Part shown: positions 1-8,628 of the stretch, piece after piece
Numbering within the stretch: the stretch's first letter is position 1
How the letters are laid out: each line of letters starts with the position of its first letter
Assembly (NCBI RefSeq): GCF_000687455.2
Contig: NZ_JGVW01000086.1
Location: 62,001 to 126,000, forward strand
Direction: 5' to 3'
Origin: Burkholderia sp. lig30
GTDB taxonomy: Bacteria > Pseudomonadota > Gammaproteobacteria > Burkholderiales > Burkholderiaceae
DNA: 64,000 bases
The notes under the pieces: model-generated
What the model was told of the DNA's origin: nothing
Database searches by the model: none
The model's input: only the letters and a program-made list of their open reading frames with translations
Made by a program: the position numbers and the translations under genes

Positions 1-1
1 G

Positions 2-649
2 CGCGAGCTGTTCGCCAGCGAGGCGGACGCATCGCCCGGCGCGCTCGCGGCGCTCGGCGGGCAACTTGCGGCGAGCGGATTGTGGTCGGTCTATTCCACG
101 CCGGCGACGCTGTACACGGAAGCGGGCGCGCTCGACGGCGACGCGCTGCGCGGCACGCTCGCCGAGGCCGACGCGCTCGGCGCGCGCTTCGTGAAATTCC
201 AGCTCGGCGGTTTCGCCGGCCACGCGCACGCCGATGCGCTCGTCGCGGCGACGCGCGGCACGCGCGCCCGCGTGCTGGTCGAAAACGGCCAGTTGCCGGT
301 CGGCGGCGCGCTCGCGCAATTCTGCGCGCTCTTTGCCGCGCTCGCGCAGGCGGGGGCGGCCGGCGTGCTCGGCATGACGTTCGACATCGGCAACTGGCAG
401 TGGCCGGGCGAGGCGCCGCTTCGCGCGGCCGAGGCGCTTGCAGCGCACGTCGAATACATTCATTGCAAGGCGGTGGAAGGCGAAGGCGCGCGCCGCTTCG
501 CGGTCGCCCCCGCGCCGCAGGACCCGCTCGTCGCCGCCGTGCTGGCGGGCCTGCCGCGGCATGCGCCGCGCGGCATCGAATTTTCGTTCGACCCGGCCGA
601 CCACGCGGGCGACGCGCGCCGGCGCGTCGCGTGGCTCGAGACCGCGTGA
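2..649 (+). CDS. kguE: KguE-like sugar phosphate isomerase/epimerase (5' end outside window)
   Basis: This is the C-terminal part of an AP-endonuclease-2-like TIM-barrel epimerase. The frame is open from base 2 to the TGA at 647-649, so the start lies upstream of the window. Visible barrel features are a strand ending VKFQLGG, a late TFDIGNW metal-site strand and a following YIHCKAV strand. It sits 37 bp before a PfkB-type sugar kinase, then an MFS transporter, a 2-hydroxyacid reductase and a LacI regulator. That order matches the Pseudomonas kguE-kguK-kguT-kguD operon for 2-ketogluconate use. The precise role of KguE is poorly defined in that pathway, so the name rests on family plus synteny. 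Confidence 0.8.
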   Translation, partial: RELFASEADASPGALAALGGQLAASGLWSVYSTPATLYTEAGALDGDALRGTLAEADALGARFVKFQLGGFAGHAHADALVAATRGTRARVLVENGQLPVGGALAQFCALFAALAQAGAAGVLGMTFDIGNWQWPGEAPLRAAEALAAHVEYIHCKAVEGEGARRFAVAPAPQDPLVAAVLAGLPRHAPRGIEFSFDPADHAGDARRRVAWLETA

Positions 650-686
650 CGCGCGCGCCATCCGCAGCATCAGGAGGACTCATTTC

Positions 687-1676
687 ATGCACCAGCAACT
701 CGACGTCGTCACGTACGGCGAAGCGATGGCGATGTTCGTCGCGGCCGAGCCGGGGCCGCTCGCGCAAGCGGGCCAGTTCACGAAACGGATCGCGGGCGCC
801 GACCTGAACGTCGCGATCGGCCTGTCGCGCCTGGGATTCCGGGTCGGCTGGATGAGCCGGGTCGGCCGCGACTCGTTTGGCGTCTATGTGCTCGACACGC
901 TCGCGCGCGAAGGCATCGACGCGTCGTGCGTCACCGTCGATCCGCGCTATCCGACCGGTTTCCAGTTGAAATCGCGCAACGACGACGGCAGCGATCCGGT
1001 CGTCGAGTATTTCCGCAAGGGCTCGGCGGCGAGCCATCTGTCATGTGCCGACTACGTCGCCGGCTACGTGCTCGGTGCGCGCCACCTGCATCTGACGGGC
1101 GTGGCGCCGGCGATTTCCGCGTCGTCGTGCGAGCTGGCGTTCCATCTCGCGCGCGAGATGCGCGCCGCAGGCAAGTCCATCTTGTTCGACCCGAACCTGC
1201 GCCCGACGCTGTGGCCGTCCGCCGACGCGATGGCGACCACGCTGAACGCGCTCGCCGCGCTCGCCGACTGGGTGCTGCCGGGCCTCGCCGAAGGCCGTCA
1301 GCTGACCGGGCGCGACACGCCTGCCGGGATCGCGCGCTTTTACCTCGACCAGGGCGCGCGCGGCGTCGTCATCAAGCTCGGCCCGGCGGGCGCGTACTAC
1401 CTGACGTCCGACGGCCGCGAGGGCACGGTGGACGGCGAGCGCGTCGAGCGCGTCGTCGACACGGTCGGCGCGGGCGACGGCTTTGCGGTCGGCGTCGTCA
1501 GCGCGCTGCTCGACGGCCGGCCGGTCGAACAGGCGGTCGCGCGCGGCAACCGGATCGGCGCGCTCGCGATCCAGGTCATCGGCGACTCGGAAGGGCTGCC
1601 GACCCGCGCGGAGCTGGACCGGCTCGAATCCGCCGGCCAGCGGCCGCGGCATTCAGAGGAAACCTTCGCGCAATAA
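687..1676 (+). CDS. kguK: 2-ketogluconate kinase (PfkB family)
   Basis: A 329-residue ribokinase/PfkB-family sugar kinase. The N-terminal substrate-binding signature reads GADLNVAIGLSRLG (about residues 37-50), and the C-terminal ATP/anion-hole signature DTVGAGDGFAVG lies near residue 258, with the GAGD Asp as catalytic base. The ATG at 687 is chosen because AGGAGG sits ten bases upstream; the frame is open further upstream but overlaps kguE. By itself it could equally be called 2-dehydro-3-deoxygluconokinase. The neighbours (KguE, MFS transporter, KguD-like reductase, LacI regulator) favour phosphorylation of 2-ketogluconate to 2-keto-6-phosphogluconate. Confidence 0.85.
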   Translation: MHQQLDVVTYGEAMAMFVAAEPGPLAQAGQFTKRIAGADLNVAIGLSRLGFRVGWMSRVGRDSFGVYVLDTLAREGIDASCVTVDPRYPTGFQLKSRNDDGSDPVVEYFRKGSAASHLSCADYVAGYVLGARHLHLTGVAPAISASSCELAFHLAREMRAAGKSILFDPNLRPTLWPSADAMATTLNALAALADWVLPGLAEGRQLTGRDTPAGIARFYLDQGARGVVIKLGPAGAYYLTSDGREGTVDGERVERVVDTVGAGDGFAVGVVSALLDGRPVEQAVARGNRIGALAIQVIGDSEGLPTRAELDRLESAGQRPRHSEETFAQ

Positions 1677-1734
1677 GATGCCGGTACGGCACACGCGATT
1701 CCATCAAGTGCAATCCGCACAAGGAGACACCATC

Positions 1735-3015
1735 ATGGCTGCCAATCTTGCCGTTCGACGCTGGTGGACGATCATGCCGATCGTCTTCATCACCTACAGC
1801 CTCGCCTACCTGGACCGCGCGAACTACGGGTTCGCCGCCGCGGCGGGGATCAACCAGGATCTCGGCATCAGCAAGGGGCTGTCGTCGCTGATCGGCGCGC
1901 TGTTCTTCCTCGGCTATTTCTTCTTCCAGATCCCGGGCGCGATCTACGCGGAGCGGCGCAGCGTCAGGAAGCTGGTGTTCGTGAGCCTCGTGCTGTGGGG
2001 CGCGTGCGCGGCGCTGACGGGCATCGTCAGCGACGTCCCGTCGCTGATGGCGATCCGTTTCGCGCTCGGCGTCGTCGAGGCGGCCGTGATGCCCGCGATG
2101 CTGATCTACATCAGCAACTGGTTCACGCGGGGCGAGCGCTCGCGCGCGAACACATTCCTGATCCTCGGCAACCCGGTCACGGTGCTGTGGATGTCGGTCG
2201 TGTCCGGCTATCTCGTGCACGCGTTCGGCTGGCGCAACATGTTCATCGCCGAAGGCGTGCCGGCGATTGTCTGGGCGGTCTGCTGGTGGTGCCTCGTGCA
2301 GGACAAGCCCGCGCAGTCGAGCTGGCTCACCGAGCAGGAAAAGCGCGACCTCGACGCGGCGCTCGCGGCCGAGCAGGCGGCGATCAAGCCGGTGCGAAAC
2401 TACCGCGAGGCGTTCCGCTCGCCGGCCGTGATCAGGCTGTGCGCGCAGTATTTCTGCTGGAGCATCGGTGTGTACGGCTTCGTGCTGTGGCTGCCGTCGA
2501 TCGTCAAGAGCGGCTCGTCGCTCGGCATGGTCGAGACCGGCTGGCTGTCCGCGCTGCCGTATCTTGCCGCGACCATCGCGATGCTCGCGGCGTCGTGGGC
2601 GTCGGACAAGCTCGGCTCGCGCCGCGGCTTCGTCTGGCCGTTCCTGCTGGTCGGCGCGGCCGCGTTCGCCGCATCGTACGCGCTCGGCTCGACGCACTTC
2701 TGGATCTCGTATGCGCTGCTCGTCGTCGCGGGCGCCGCGATGTACGCGCCGTACGGGCCGTTCTTCGCGATCGTGCCGGAGCTGCTGCCGAAGAACGTCG
2801 CGGGCGGCGCGATGGCGCTCATCAACAGCATGGGCGCGCTCGGCTCGTTCGTCGGCTCGTATTTCGTCGGCTACCTGAACGGCGCGACCGGCTCGCCCGT
2901 CGCATCGTATGCGTTCATGAGCGCGGCGCTCGTCGCGGCCGTGCTGCTCACGCTGTCCGTCAAACCCCAGGCGCCCGACGCGCATCCGCTCGCCGCGCCG
3001 CTGCAAGGAAAATGA
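1735..3015 (+). CDS. kguT: 2-ketogluconate transporter (MFS)
   Basis: A 426-residue inner-membrane transporter of the anion:cation symporter branch of the major facilitator superfamily. About twelve hydrophobic segments are visible. The loop after TM1 carries [10 protein letters not shown], typical of sugar-acid permeases, and the segment-2/3 loop carries the RRSVRK-type basic motif. The ATG at 1735 is preceded by AAGGAG. It lies 58 bp after the kinase and 4 bp before the reductase, so it is almost certainly co-transcribed with them. The expected substrate is 2-ketogluconate, inferred from the operon; the family also carries galactonate, glucarate and tartrate. Confidence 0.85.
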   Translation: MAANLAVRRWWTIMPIVFITYSLAYLDRANYGFAAAAGINQDLGISKGLSSLIGALFFLGYFFFQIPGAIYAERRSVRKLVFVSLVLWGACAALTGIVSDVPSLMAIRFALGVVEAAVMPAMLIYISNWFTRGERSRANTFLILGNPVTVLWMSVVSGYLVHAFGWRNMFIAEGVPAIVWAVCWWCLVQDKPAQSSWLTEQEKRDLDAALAAEQAAIKPVRNYREAFRSPAVIRLCAQYFCWSIGVYGFVLWLPSIVKSGSSLGMVETGWLSALPYLAATIAMLAASWASDKLGSRRGFVWPFLLVGAAAFAASYALGSTHFWISYALLVVAGAAMYAPYGPFFAIVPELLPKNVAGGAMALINSMGALGSFVGSYFVGYLNGATGSPVASYAFMSAALVAAVLLTLSVKPQAPDAHPLAAPLQGK

Positions 3016-3019
3016 ACCG

Positions 3020-3994
3020 ATGAAGCCTCGTATCGTCGCCTACAAGCCGCTGCCTGACGATGTCCTCGCGTACCTGCGGGAGCATGCGGACGTCGTGCAG
3101 GTGGACGGCGCCGACGCGCTGGCCGGTGCGCTCGCCGACGCCGACGGCGCGATCGGCGCGAGCCTGCGGATTCCGCCGGCGATGCTCGAGCGCGCGCCGC
3201 GCCTGAGGGCGTGGTCGACGATCTCGGTCGGCTACGACAACTTCGACGTGGCCGACCTGACGCGGCGCGGCATCGTGCTTGCGCACACGCCGGACGTGCT
3301 GACCGAGTCGACCGCCGACACGGTGTTCTCGCTGATCCTCGCGTCCGCGCGGCGCGTGGTCGAGCTGGCGGAATGGGTGAGGGCGGGCCGCTGGCAGCAC
3401 AGCATCGGCCCGGATCTGTACGGCACCGACGTGCAGGGCAAGACGATCGGCATCGTCGGGCTCGGCCGGATCGGCGCGGCGGTGGCGCGGCGCGCGGCGC
3501 TCGGCTTCCGGATGCGGGTGCTGTACACGAACCGCAGCGCGCACCCGGAGGCCGAGACGCAGTACGGCGCGCGCCGCGTGCCGCTCGACGCACTGCTGGC
3601 CGAAGCGGATTTCGTGTGCCTGCAGGTGCCGCTGTCGGCCGAGACCCGGCACATGATCGGCACGGCCGAGCTGGCGCGGATGAAGCCGGGCGCGATCCTG
3701 ATCAACGTGTCGCGCGGGCCGGTGGTCGACGAGGCGGCGCTGATCGACGCGCTGGCCGCGCGCACGATTCGCGGCGCGGGCCTCGACGTGTTCGAGCAGG
3801 AGCCGCTGCCGGCCGATTCGCCGCTGCTGCGGATGAACAACGTCGTCGCGCTGCCGCACATCGGCTCGGCGACGCACGAGACGCGGCACGCGATGGCGCG
3901 CTGCGCGGCGGAAAACCTGATCGGCGCGCTCGCCGGCACGCTGCGCGTCAATCTGGTCAATCCGGCGGCGCTGGCCGGTGCGCAGGCGGGCTGA
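3020..3994 (+). CDS. kguD: 2-ketogluconate(-6-phosphate) reductase, D-2-hydroxyacid dehydrogenase family
   Basis: A 324-residue NAD(P)-dependent D-isomer-specific 2-hydroxyacid dehydrogenase. The Rossmann motif GLGRIG is near residue 149. The catalytic triad positions are recognisable: Arg in [10 protein letters not shown], Glu in FEQEPLP, and His in LPHIGSATH. It begins 4 bp after the transporter stop and is in the same operon. In the kgu pathway KguD reduces 2-keto-6-phosphogluconate to 6-phosphogluconate, which then enters the Entner-Doudoroff route. The same family includes GhrB/TkrA (glyoxylate/hydroxypyruvate/2-ketogluconate reductases), so the phosphorylated substrate is inferred from context. 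Confidence 0.85.
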   Translation: MKPRIVAYKPLPDDVLAYLREHADVVQVDGADALAGALADADGAIGASLRIPPAMLERAPRLRAWSTISVGYDNFDVADLTRRGIVLAHTPDVLTESTADTVFSLILASARRVVELAEWVRAGRWQHSIGPDLYGTDVQGKTIGIVGLGRIGAAVARRAALGFRMRVLYTNRSAHPEAETQYGARRVPLDALLAEADFVCLQVPLSAETRHMIGTAELARMKPGAILINVSRGPVVDEAALIDALAARTIRGAGLDVFEQEPLPADSPLLRMNNVVALPHIGSATHETRHAMARCAAENLIGALAGTLRVNLVNPAALAGAQAG

Positions 3995-4019
3995 CGCGGG
4001 CGCGCAGCGCGTGCCGGAC

Positions 4020-4171
4020 GATGCCTCTGGCGCGGTGCGCCGGATGGCGTCAGGGCCGATGCCGCTGATGCGGCGCGCCGGACGGTGTTAAGGCCGCTGC
4101 CGCTGATGTGGCCCGCCGGACGGCGTCGGGGCCGATGCCGCCGGCGCGGCACATCAGACGCCGTTAGGGTC
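4020..4171 (+). repeat. four tandem copies of a 38-bp repeat
   Basis: Four head-to-tail units of exactly 38 bp lie at 4020-4057, 4058-4095, 4096-4133 and 4134-4171. They share the pattern GATGCCGCTGATGCGG, then a CGCCGGACGG(C/T)GT core, then AGGGCC. Units 2 and 3 are closest to each other; unit 4 has diverged most. The array fills the gap between kguD and the LacI-type regulator and does not appear to be coding. It may act as a transcription barrier or be simple tandem expansion. Confidence 0.85.
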
Positions 4172-4222
4172 GATGATCGTGGTACGGCGGCGCGGGCTGC
4201 GTTATGATCGCCCGCTTGTCGC

Positions 4223-4257
4223 CGCGAAACCGGGGCCGGGCCGCCACCGGCTTCGCG
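4223..4257 (+). promoter_or_regulatory. imperfect inverted repeat upstream of the LacI-type regulator
   Basis: Two 11-base arms, CGCGAAACCGG (4223-4233) and CCGGCTTCGCG (4247-4257), are inverted with one mismatch and a 13-base spacer. The GAAACCGG core recalls the known Pseudomonas PtxS operator, TGAAACCGGTTTCA, but the arms here are separated by the spacer. The site is about 120 bp before the regulator's start and could mediate autoregulation. This is inference only. Confidence 0.3.
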
Positions 4258-4377
4258 CGCGCCGCATCCGCGCCGGGGCCGGCGCGGCCGACAGGAGAGA
4301 CCGTTGGCTTTCGCATCCAACAACAATCGACCGCCCGCTTTCGTCGCGGCGCGGATCGCACGTCACGAGGCGCTACG

Positions 4378-5421
4378 GTGACCGAATCGCATTCCTCCCC
4401 GCCGCGTCCCGCGACCATCAGCGATGTCGCGCGTGAGGCCGGCACGGGCAAGACCAGCGTGTCGCGCTATCTGAACGGCGAGACGCACGTGCTGTCCGCC
4501 GATCTGCGCCAGCGGATCGAGGCGGCGATCGCGCGCCTGAACTACCGCCCGAACCAGATGGCGCGCGGCCTCAAGCGCGGCCGCAACCGCCTGCTCGGCC
4601 TGCTCGCGGCCGACCTGACGAACCCGTACACCGTCGAAGTCCTGCAGGGCGTCGAAGCAGCATGCCATGCGCTCGGCTACATGCCGCTGATCTGTCACGC
4701 AGCGAACGAAGTCGAGATGGAGCGCCGCTATCTGCAGCTGCTCACCACGTACCGCGTCGAAGGCATGATCGTCAACGCGCTGGGCGCCGAGGAAGACGTG
4801 CTGCGTCCGCTGCGCGGCGGCGGGATTCCGGCGGTGCTCGTCGATCGCACGGTCGAGGGCTTCGAAGCCGACCTGATCGGGCTCGACAACGCCGGCGCGG
4901 TCGAAACCGGCGTGCAGCACCTGATCGAACGGGGATTCGACGCGATCCATTTCGTCGTGCAGCCGTTCGAGCACGTCAGCTCGCGGCGCCTGCGCGAGGC
5001 GGCGTTTCGCGCGGCGCTGGCCGCGCGCGGCCGCCCGGCGCCGCCGACCGTCGTGCTCGATCTCACGGATGCGGCGGCCGTCGCCGCCGCGCTTGCCCGG
5101 CTCGACGCGGACATCGACGCGGCCGTGCGGCGCGGTTCGCGCGCGGCGCTGTTCGCGGCGAACGGCCCCGTCGCGCTCGCGATCGCGCGGCACCTGCGCG
5201 CCCGTTTCGGCGCCGCGTGGCAGGACAACGCGGCGCTGCTGTCGATCGACGATCCGGAATGGGCGGAGCTGATCGGCATCACGGCGATCCGCCAGCCGAC
5301 CTACGCGATCGGCTACCAGGCGGTCGAATTCGTCCACGAGCGGATCGACGGCGCGGCCGGCGCCGCGCGCGTCACGCTGCTGCCGGGCGAGCTGATCGTG
5401 CGCGCGTCCACTGCAAGCTGA
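4378..5421 (+). CDS. ptxS: LacI-family regulator, PtxS-like
   Basis: A 347-residue LacI/GalR repressor. The N-terminal helix-turn-helix reads TISDVAREAGTGKTSVSRYL and is followed by the hinge helix NQMARGLKRGR and a periplasmic-binding-protein-like effector domain that begins LLGLLAADLTNPY. GTG at 4378 is chosen as start because it places the HTH at the usual distance from the N-terminus; the frame is open further upstream (to 4204) but that extension is low-complexity. In Pseudomonas, PtxS represses the kgu operon and responds to 2-ketogluconate. The position just downstream of kguD on the same strand supports the same job here. Confidence 0.8.
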   Translation: MTESHSSPPRPATISDVAREAGTGKTSVSRYLNGETHVLSADLRQRIEAAIARLNYRPNQMARGLKRGRNRLLGLLAADLTNPYTVEVLQGVEAACHALGYMPLICHAANEVEMERRYLQLLTTYRVEGMIVNALGAEEDVLRPLRGGGIPAVLVDRTVEGFEADLIGLDNAGAVETGVQHLIERGFDAIHFVVQPFEHVSSRRLREAAFRAALAARGRPAPPTVVLDLTDAAAVAAALARLDADIDAAVRRGSRAALFAANGPVALAIARHLRARFGAAWQDNAALLSIDDPEWAELIGITAIRQPTYAIGYQAVEFVHERIDGAAGAARVTLLPGELIVRASTAS

Positions 5422-5476
5422 GTATCATGCGGGGCCTGCACCCGGTTGGGTGCGCTGTCCCGGAACAAGGAATTTC

Positions 5477-6265
5477 ATGACTGTTGCTCCCGTCACGCTG
5501 GCGGTGCTGATCGCCGCCACGCTGATCGTCGCGCTGCTGCCGCTCGTCCTCTACCGTTATCTGCGCAAGCCGCTCGCGCTCGACAGGCGCGATGCGATCG
5601 TCGGCATCGCCGTTTTCGCGCTGTTCGCGATGATCCTCGAACGTGCATTCCACGGCGTCGTGCTGAGCCAGGCGGCCGCAGCCGGCTGGCTGGCCCGGCC
5701 GGCCGCGTTCGTCGCGTATGGCACGCTGACGGCCGGCGTGTTCGAGGAAACCGGACGCTATCTCGGCATGCGCTACCTGACCCGCCGCTACGGCGCATCG
5801 GCCGGCGACGGCCGCGCGATCGGCTACGGGCTCGGCCACGGCGGCGCGGAGGCGTGGTTCGTCGGCGTGCTCGTCTGGGGGCAGTGGGCGTATCTCGCGT
5901 GGCTCGCCAGTCGCGGCCAGCTCGACGCACAGCTCGCGGGCCTGCCGGGCGAGGCGGTGGTGCGCATCCAGGTGATGCTGTCGACGTTGTCGGTGCCGTC
6001 GGTGGCGATGCTGATGCTCGAACGTCTTGCGGCGCTGGCGATCCAGGTCGCGCTGTCGGTGCTGATGTGGCGCGGCGTGCGCGCCGGATCGCGCGCGGTG
6101 CTGCCGCTCGCGATCGCGCTGCACGCGCTCGCCGACGTGCCGGCGATGCTCTATCAGGTGCGCGTGCTGTCCGCCGCGTGGGTCGAGGCGGTGTATTTCG
6201 TGCTGGCGGCGCTGCTGGTCGGCGCGCTGGTGAAGGTGTGCCGCGTTTCGCGCGCGGCGGCCTGA
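5477..6265 (+). CDS. YhfC-family intramembrane protease-like membrane protein
   Basis: A 262-residue protein with about seven hydrophobic segments. It carries GVFEETGRYLGM in the middle and GLGHGGAEAWFVG shortly after, with HALADVPA near the end. The paired Glu residues and the later His residues fit the YhfC branch of the CAAX-protease/PrsW-like intramembrane metalloproteases, so a metal-dependent protease in the inner membrane is plausible but untested. The ATG at 5477 follows ACAAGGAA. It is 13 bp before the next gene, with which it may be co-transcribed. Confidence 0.65.
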   Translation: MTVAPVTLAVLIAATLIVALLPLVLYRYLRKPLALDRRDAIVGIAVFALFAMILERAFHGVVLSQAAAAGWLARPAAFVAYGTLTAGVFEETGRYLGMRYLTRRYGASAGDGRAIGYGLGHGGAEAWFVGVLVWGQWAYLAWLASRGQLDAQLAGLPGEAVVRIQVMLSTLSVPSVAMLMLERLAALAIQVALSVLMWRGVRAGSRAVLPLAIALHALADVPAMLYQVRVLSAAWVEAVYFVLAALLVGALVKVCRVSRAAA

Positions 6266-6278
6266 CGGGAGGCGGACG

Positions 6279-6641
6279 ATGGAAGACTATCTGTATGAAT
6301 GCGCGAGCGCGGAATTCGACGCGCTGGCTCGCGTGATCTGCGACCTGTTTCCGGAGCAGACCCGCTTCGCCGAATGCCGCGACGACGGCGGGCGGTTTCT
6401 GTCCGTGCACTGGCTCGCGATGCGCTTCGGCGCGACGCCGAAGCGCATGACGCTCGACGTCCGCATCGCGCCGGCGGCGCTCGCGCGCTATCTCGCGATG
6501 AAACCGATGCAGCGCGCCCGCAGCCACGCGGTGCTGCGCGCGTATGTGGAAGCGATGCTCGGCTCGCTCGAGGAGCGCCACGCGAGCGGCGAGGCCGTGC
6601 CGCGCGACGCGCAGATCGCGCTCGACGAGGCGTTCGCCTGA
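6279..6641 (+). CDS. DUF3022-like hypothetical protein
   Basis: A 120-residue soluble acidic protein starting MEDYLYECASAEFDALARV. It resembles a small family found in Burkholderia (DUF3022) with no known function. The start follows GGGAGG at a good distance. There are no transmembrane segments or signal peptide. Its stop codon lies two bases before a GAAGCC hexanucleotide array, so an expansion cannot alter the protein unless the stop is lost. Confidence 0.55.
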   Translation: MEDYLYECASAEFDALARVICDLFPEQTRFAECRDDGGRFLSVHWLAMRFGATPKRMTLDVRIAPAALARYLAMKPMQRARSHAVLRAYVEAMLGSLEERHASGEAVPRDAQIALDEAFA

Positions 6642-6643
6642 GC

Positions 6644-6715
6644 GAAGCCGAAGCCGAAGCCGAAGCCGAAGCCGAAGCCGAAGCCGAAGCCGAAGCCGAA
6701 GCCGAAGCCGAAGCC
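6644..6715 (+). repeat. (GAAGCC)12 microsatellite
   Basis: Twelve perfect copies of GAAGCC run without a break. They lie in the short gap between two convergent genes, immediately after one stop codon and 19 bp before the other. Read on either strand, the array gives dipeptide-like low-complexity frames, which are not genes. Perfect hexamer arrays of this length usually vary in copy number between strains. Confidence 0.95.
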
Positions 6716-6734
6716 GCGCGGGCGGCGCGCGTCG

Positions 6735-7169
6735 TCAGACGGCGTCGCGGTAGACCTGCGCGAAGCGCTGCGCCTGGACGACACCGTAGTCGCCCGGCGC
6801 GTACTGCATCACCCAGTCGCCCGCCACGCCGCGCAGCGTGTCGCCGTTGGCCGAACGCGCGATGGTGAAGGGTTCGTCCATCCGCTTCGCGAGCACGATC
6901 GCCGGCCGGTTGCGGTATGCGCCCGGTTCGCCGTGCGCGATCGACGGATCGGCAGGCAGGTATTTCGGGTCGAAGCGCGCGCGCGACACGACCCAGCGGT
7001 CGCCCGTCGAGCCGGTGATCAGCGCGTCGCCCGCCACATAGCGGTTCGGGCCTTCGAGGCTCATCAGTTCGCCGTCGCCGGCCGCGAACGCGACCGTGAC
7101 GGTTTCGTCCTTGACCACGCGCCGGGCGTGCGGATCGGTGCTGAGATCGAGATGGGTGAGTGCGAGCAT
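6735..7169 (-). CDS. PGDYG-domain protein
   Basis: A 144-residue soluble protein that carries the family's namesake PGDYG near its C-terminus (QYAPGDYGVVQAQRF, residues about 122-136). The preceding VAGDWVMQY is also typical. The function of this domain is unknown. It is convergent with the DUF3022-like gene across the GAAGCC array. Confidence 0.75.
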   Translation of the reverse strand: MLALTHLDLSTDPHARRVVKDETVTVAFAAGDGELMSLEGPNRYVAGDALITGSTGDRWVVSRARFDPKYLPADPSIAHGEPGAYRNRPAIVLAKRMDEPFTIARSANGDTLRGVAGDWVMQYAPGDYGVVQAQRFAQVYRDAV

Positions 7170-7271
7170 GGCGATGGAATGCGGGAAAAGCGTGAGAGCT
7201 TATCTCGAAACGGCCGCCCTGTGCAGGCGCCGGGCATGCGTCACCGCGCCATCCGTGACGGACGGCGGGCC

Positions 7272-7382
7272 AGGGCCTGTTCCCGCCAATCCGTCCTTGC
7301 ACGCGCCCGCAGGAAGTCTCCTCGGGGGACAGCCGGCGGGCAAGGCTCGTTCGCAAGCCCGTTATTAGCGGGAACAGGCCCT
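7272..7382. repeat. 111-bp element bounded by perfect 15-bp inverted repeats
   Basis: AGGGCCTGTTCCCGC at 7272-7286 is repeated exactly in inverse orientation at 7368-7382, with 81 bp between them. Inside, GTCTCC (7316-7321) can pair with GGGGAC (about 7325-7330), and CTTGC/GCGGG-type segments can pair further out. The unit lies in the gap between two same-strand genes. It could be a MITE-like element or a structured RNA; no target duplication could be assigned. Confidence 0.6.
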
Positions 7383-7411
7383 ATGGCGCGGACAGCGTGC
7401 GCCGAGCCGGC

Positions 7412-7945
7412 TCAGGGCTTCGCCGGTGCGCTCGCGGCCGCGCCGGGCGCTGCCTTGCCCTTCGCGCGGCCGTGGTGCGGCTCGACGCCGCTGTGCCAGT
7501 TCCTGAACGTCGTGTCGGCCAGCGCCTTCTGCTCGGCCGGGAAGCTGTCGTAAAGCGGCGCGAACGCTTCGGCGAGTTTCTTCGCGCCGTCGGCGTGGGC
7601 CTGCGCGAGATCGGCGTACTGCTTCATGTCGTCGATCGCGTTCGACTGGTGGCTTTCCATCCGCTCGCGGTAGAGGCGGCCCATCGTGTCGCCGTTCTCG
7701 CGCATCGTGTCGGCGAACGTCTTCCATTGCGGCTCCTCGGCCGCCGTGATCTTCAACTGGCGGTGCAGGTACGCGATGCGCTGCTCGACGCGCGCCTCGT
7801 GGCGGGCAGCAGCTTGCGGGGCAGCGGACGCGGGTGCGGGTGCGGACGAAGCGGCGGTGGCGGCCGGCTGCGCCGGCGTCTGCGCTTGCGCGAAGGCGCT
7901 GGCCGCAAGCGTGAGCGCGGCGAGGGTGAGCGAAATCTTCTTCAT
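7412..7945 (-). CDS. LTXXQ/Spy-like periplasmic protein
   Basis: A 177-residue exported protein. A signal peptide (MKKISLTLAALTLAASAFA, cleavage after AFA or AQA) is followed by an Ala/Pro-rich linker. The helical body contains RIAYLHRQLKITAAEEPQW, matching the LTxxQ pattern of Spy/CpxP chaperone-like proteins with Glu in place of Gln. The tail is basic and Ala-rich. It may be a periplasmic envelope-stress protein. It stands alone on the minus strand, divergent from the Lrp-type regulator. Confidence 0.65.
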   Translation of the reverse strand: MKKISLTLAALTLAASAFAQAQTPAQPAATAASSAPAPASAAPQAAARHEARVEQRIAYLHRQLKITAAEEPQWKTFADTMRENGDTMGRLYRERMESHQSNAIDDMKQYADLAQAHADGAKKLAEAFAPLYDSFPAEQKALADTTFRNWHSGVEPHHGRAKGKAAPGAAASAPAKP

Positions 7946-8163
7946 GGCTGGCTCTCCGGGGTGGTGTGGTGCGAGCGGGCGCGGTCATTTCGCGGCGCGC
8001 GCACATATTGCGTCGCATGCTATTAGTAGCACGCCAGGCGCCGCTTGGGGCCGGATGCGACATCTGCTTACAACCGAAACGTATCGAAATTGATGCAGAT
8101 CTGTTGCAGGCCCTGGCCGGTGTTCGGCGCTATCATCGCGTCTCCTTCATTTCCGCCAGCGCC

Positions 8164-8628
8164 ATGCGTCCACCCCGCCTCGATCAACTCGACGACCTCG
8201 ACCGGCAACTCGTCGCGCTGCTGCAAGCGAACGCGCGCGCGAGCGTCGCCGATCTCGCGCGCCAGCTCGACGTCGCGCGCACGACCGTCGTCGCGCGCAT
8301 CGCGCGCCTCGAGCGCACACAGGTGATCGCCGGCTACAGCGTGCGGCTCGGACAGGACGTGCTCGACGCGAGCATCTATGCGTATGTCGGGATCATCCTC
8401 GCGCCGAAATATGGCAAGGACGTGCTCAAGAAGCTCGACCGCATGCCGGAAGTGCAGCTGCTGTGCGCGGTCAGCGGCGAATACGACTACGTCGCATGGC
8501 TGCGCGCCGATTCCCCGGAGCGGCTCAACGACCTGCTCGACCAGATCGGGGCGCTCGAGGGCGTCGAGCGCACGACCACGTCGATCATCCTGTCGCGCAA
8601 GATCGACCGCGGCACGATCGGCGGCTGA
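8164..8628 (+). CDS. Lrp/AsnC-family transcriptional regulator
   Basis: A 154-residue Lrp-type regulator. The N-terminal winged helix begins QLDDLDRQLVALLQANARAS, with recognition helix VARTTVVARIARLE. The C-terminal RAM (ligand-sensing) domain contains VSGEYDYVAWLRA and TTSIILSRKIDRGTI. The ATG at 8164 gives the normal family length. The next gene on the strand encodes a saccharopine-dehydrogenase-like enzyme, a probable target, with a TTCGAC...GTCGAA dyad in between. Confidence 0.9.
   Translation: MRPPRLDQLDDLDRQLVALLQANARASVADLARQLDVARTTVVARIARLERTQVIAGYSVRLGQDVLDASIYAYVGIILAPKYGKDVLKKLDRMPEVQLLCAVSGEYDYVAWLRADSPERLNDLLDQIGALEGVERTTTSIILSRKIDRGTIGG

Noticed and set aside
6488..6868. Long frames through the GAAGCC array (repeats of Glu-Ala, Arg-Ser or Gly-Phe)
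   Set aside because: They are low-complexity read-throughs of the microsatellite and overlap well-supported genes on both sides.
7272..7382. Interpreting the 15-bp inverted repeat as a simple terminator
   Set aside because: An 81-base loop and the lack of a T-run make intrinsic termination unlikely.
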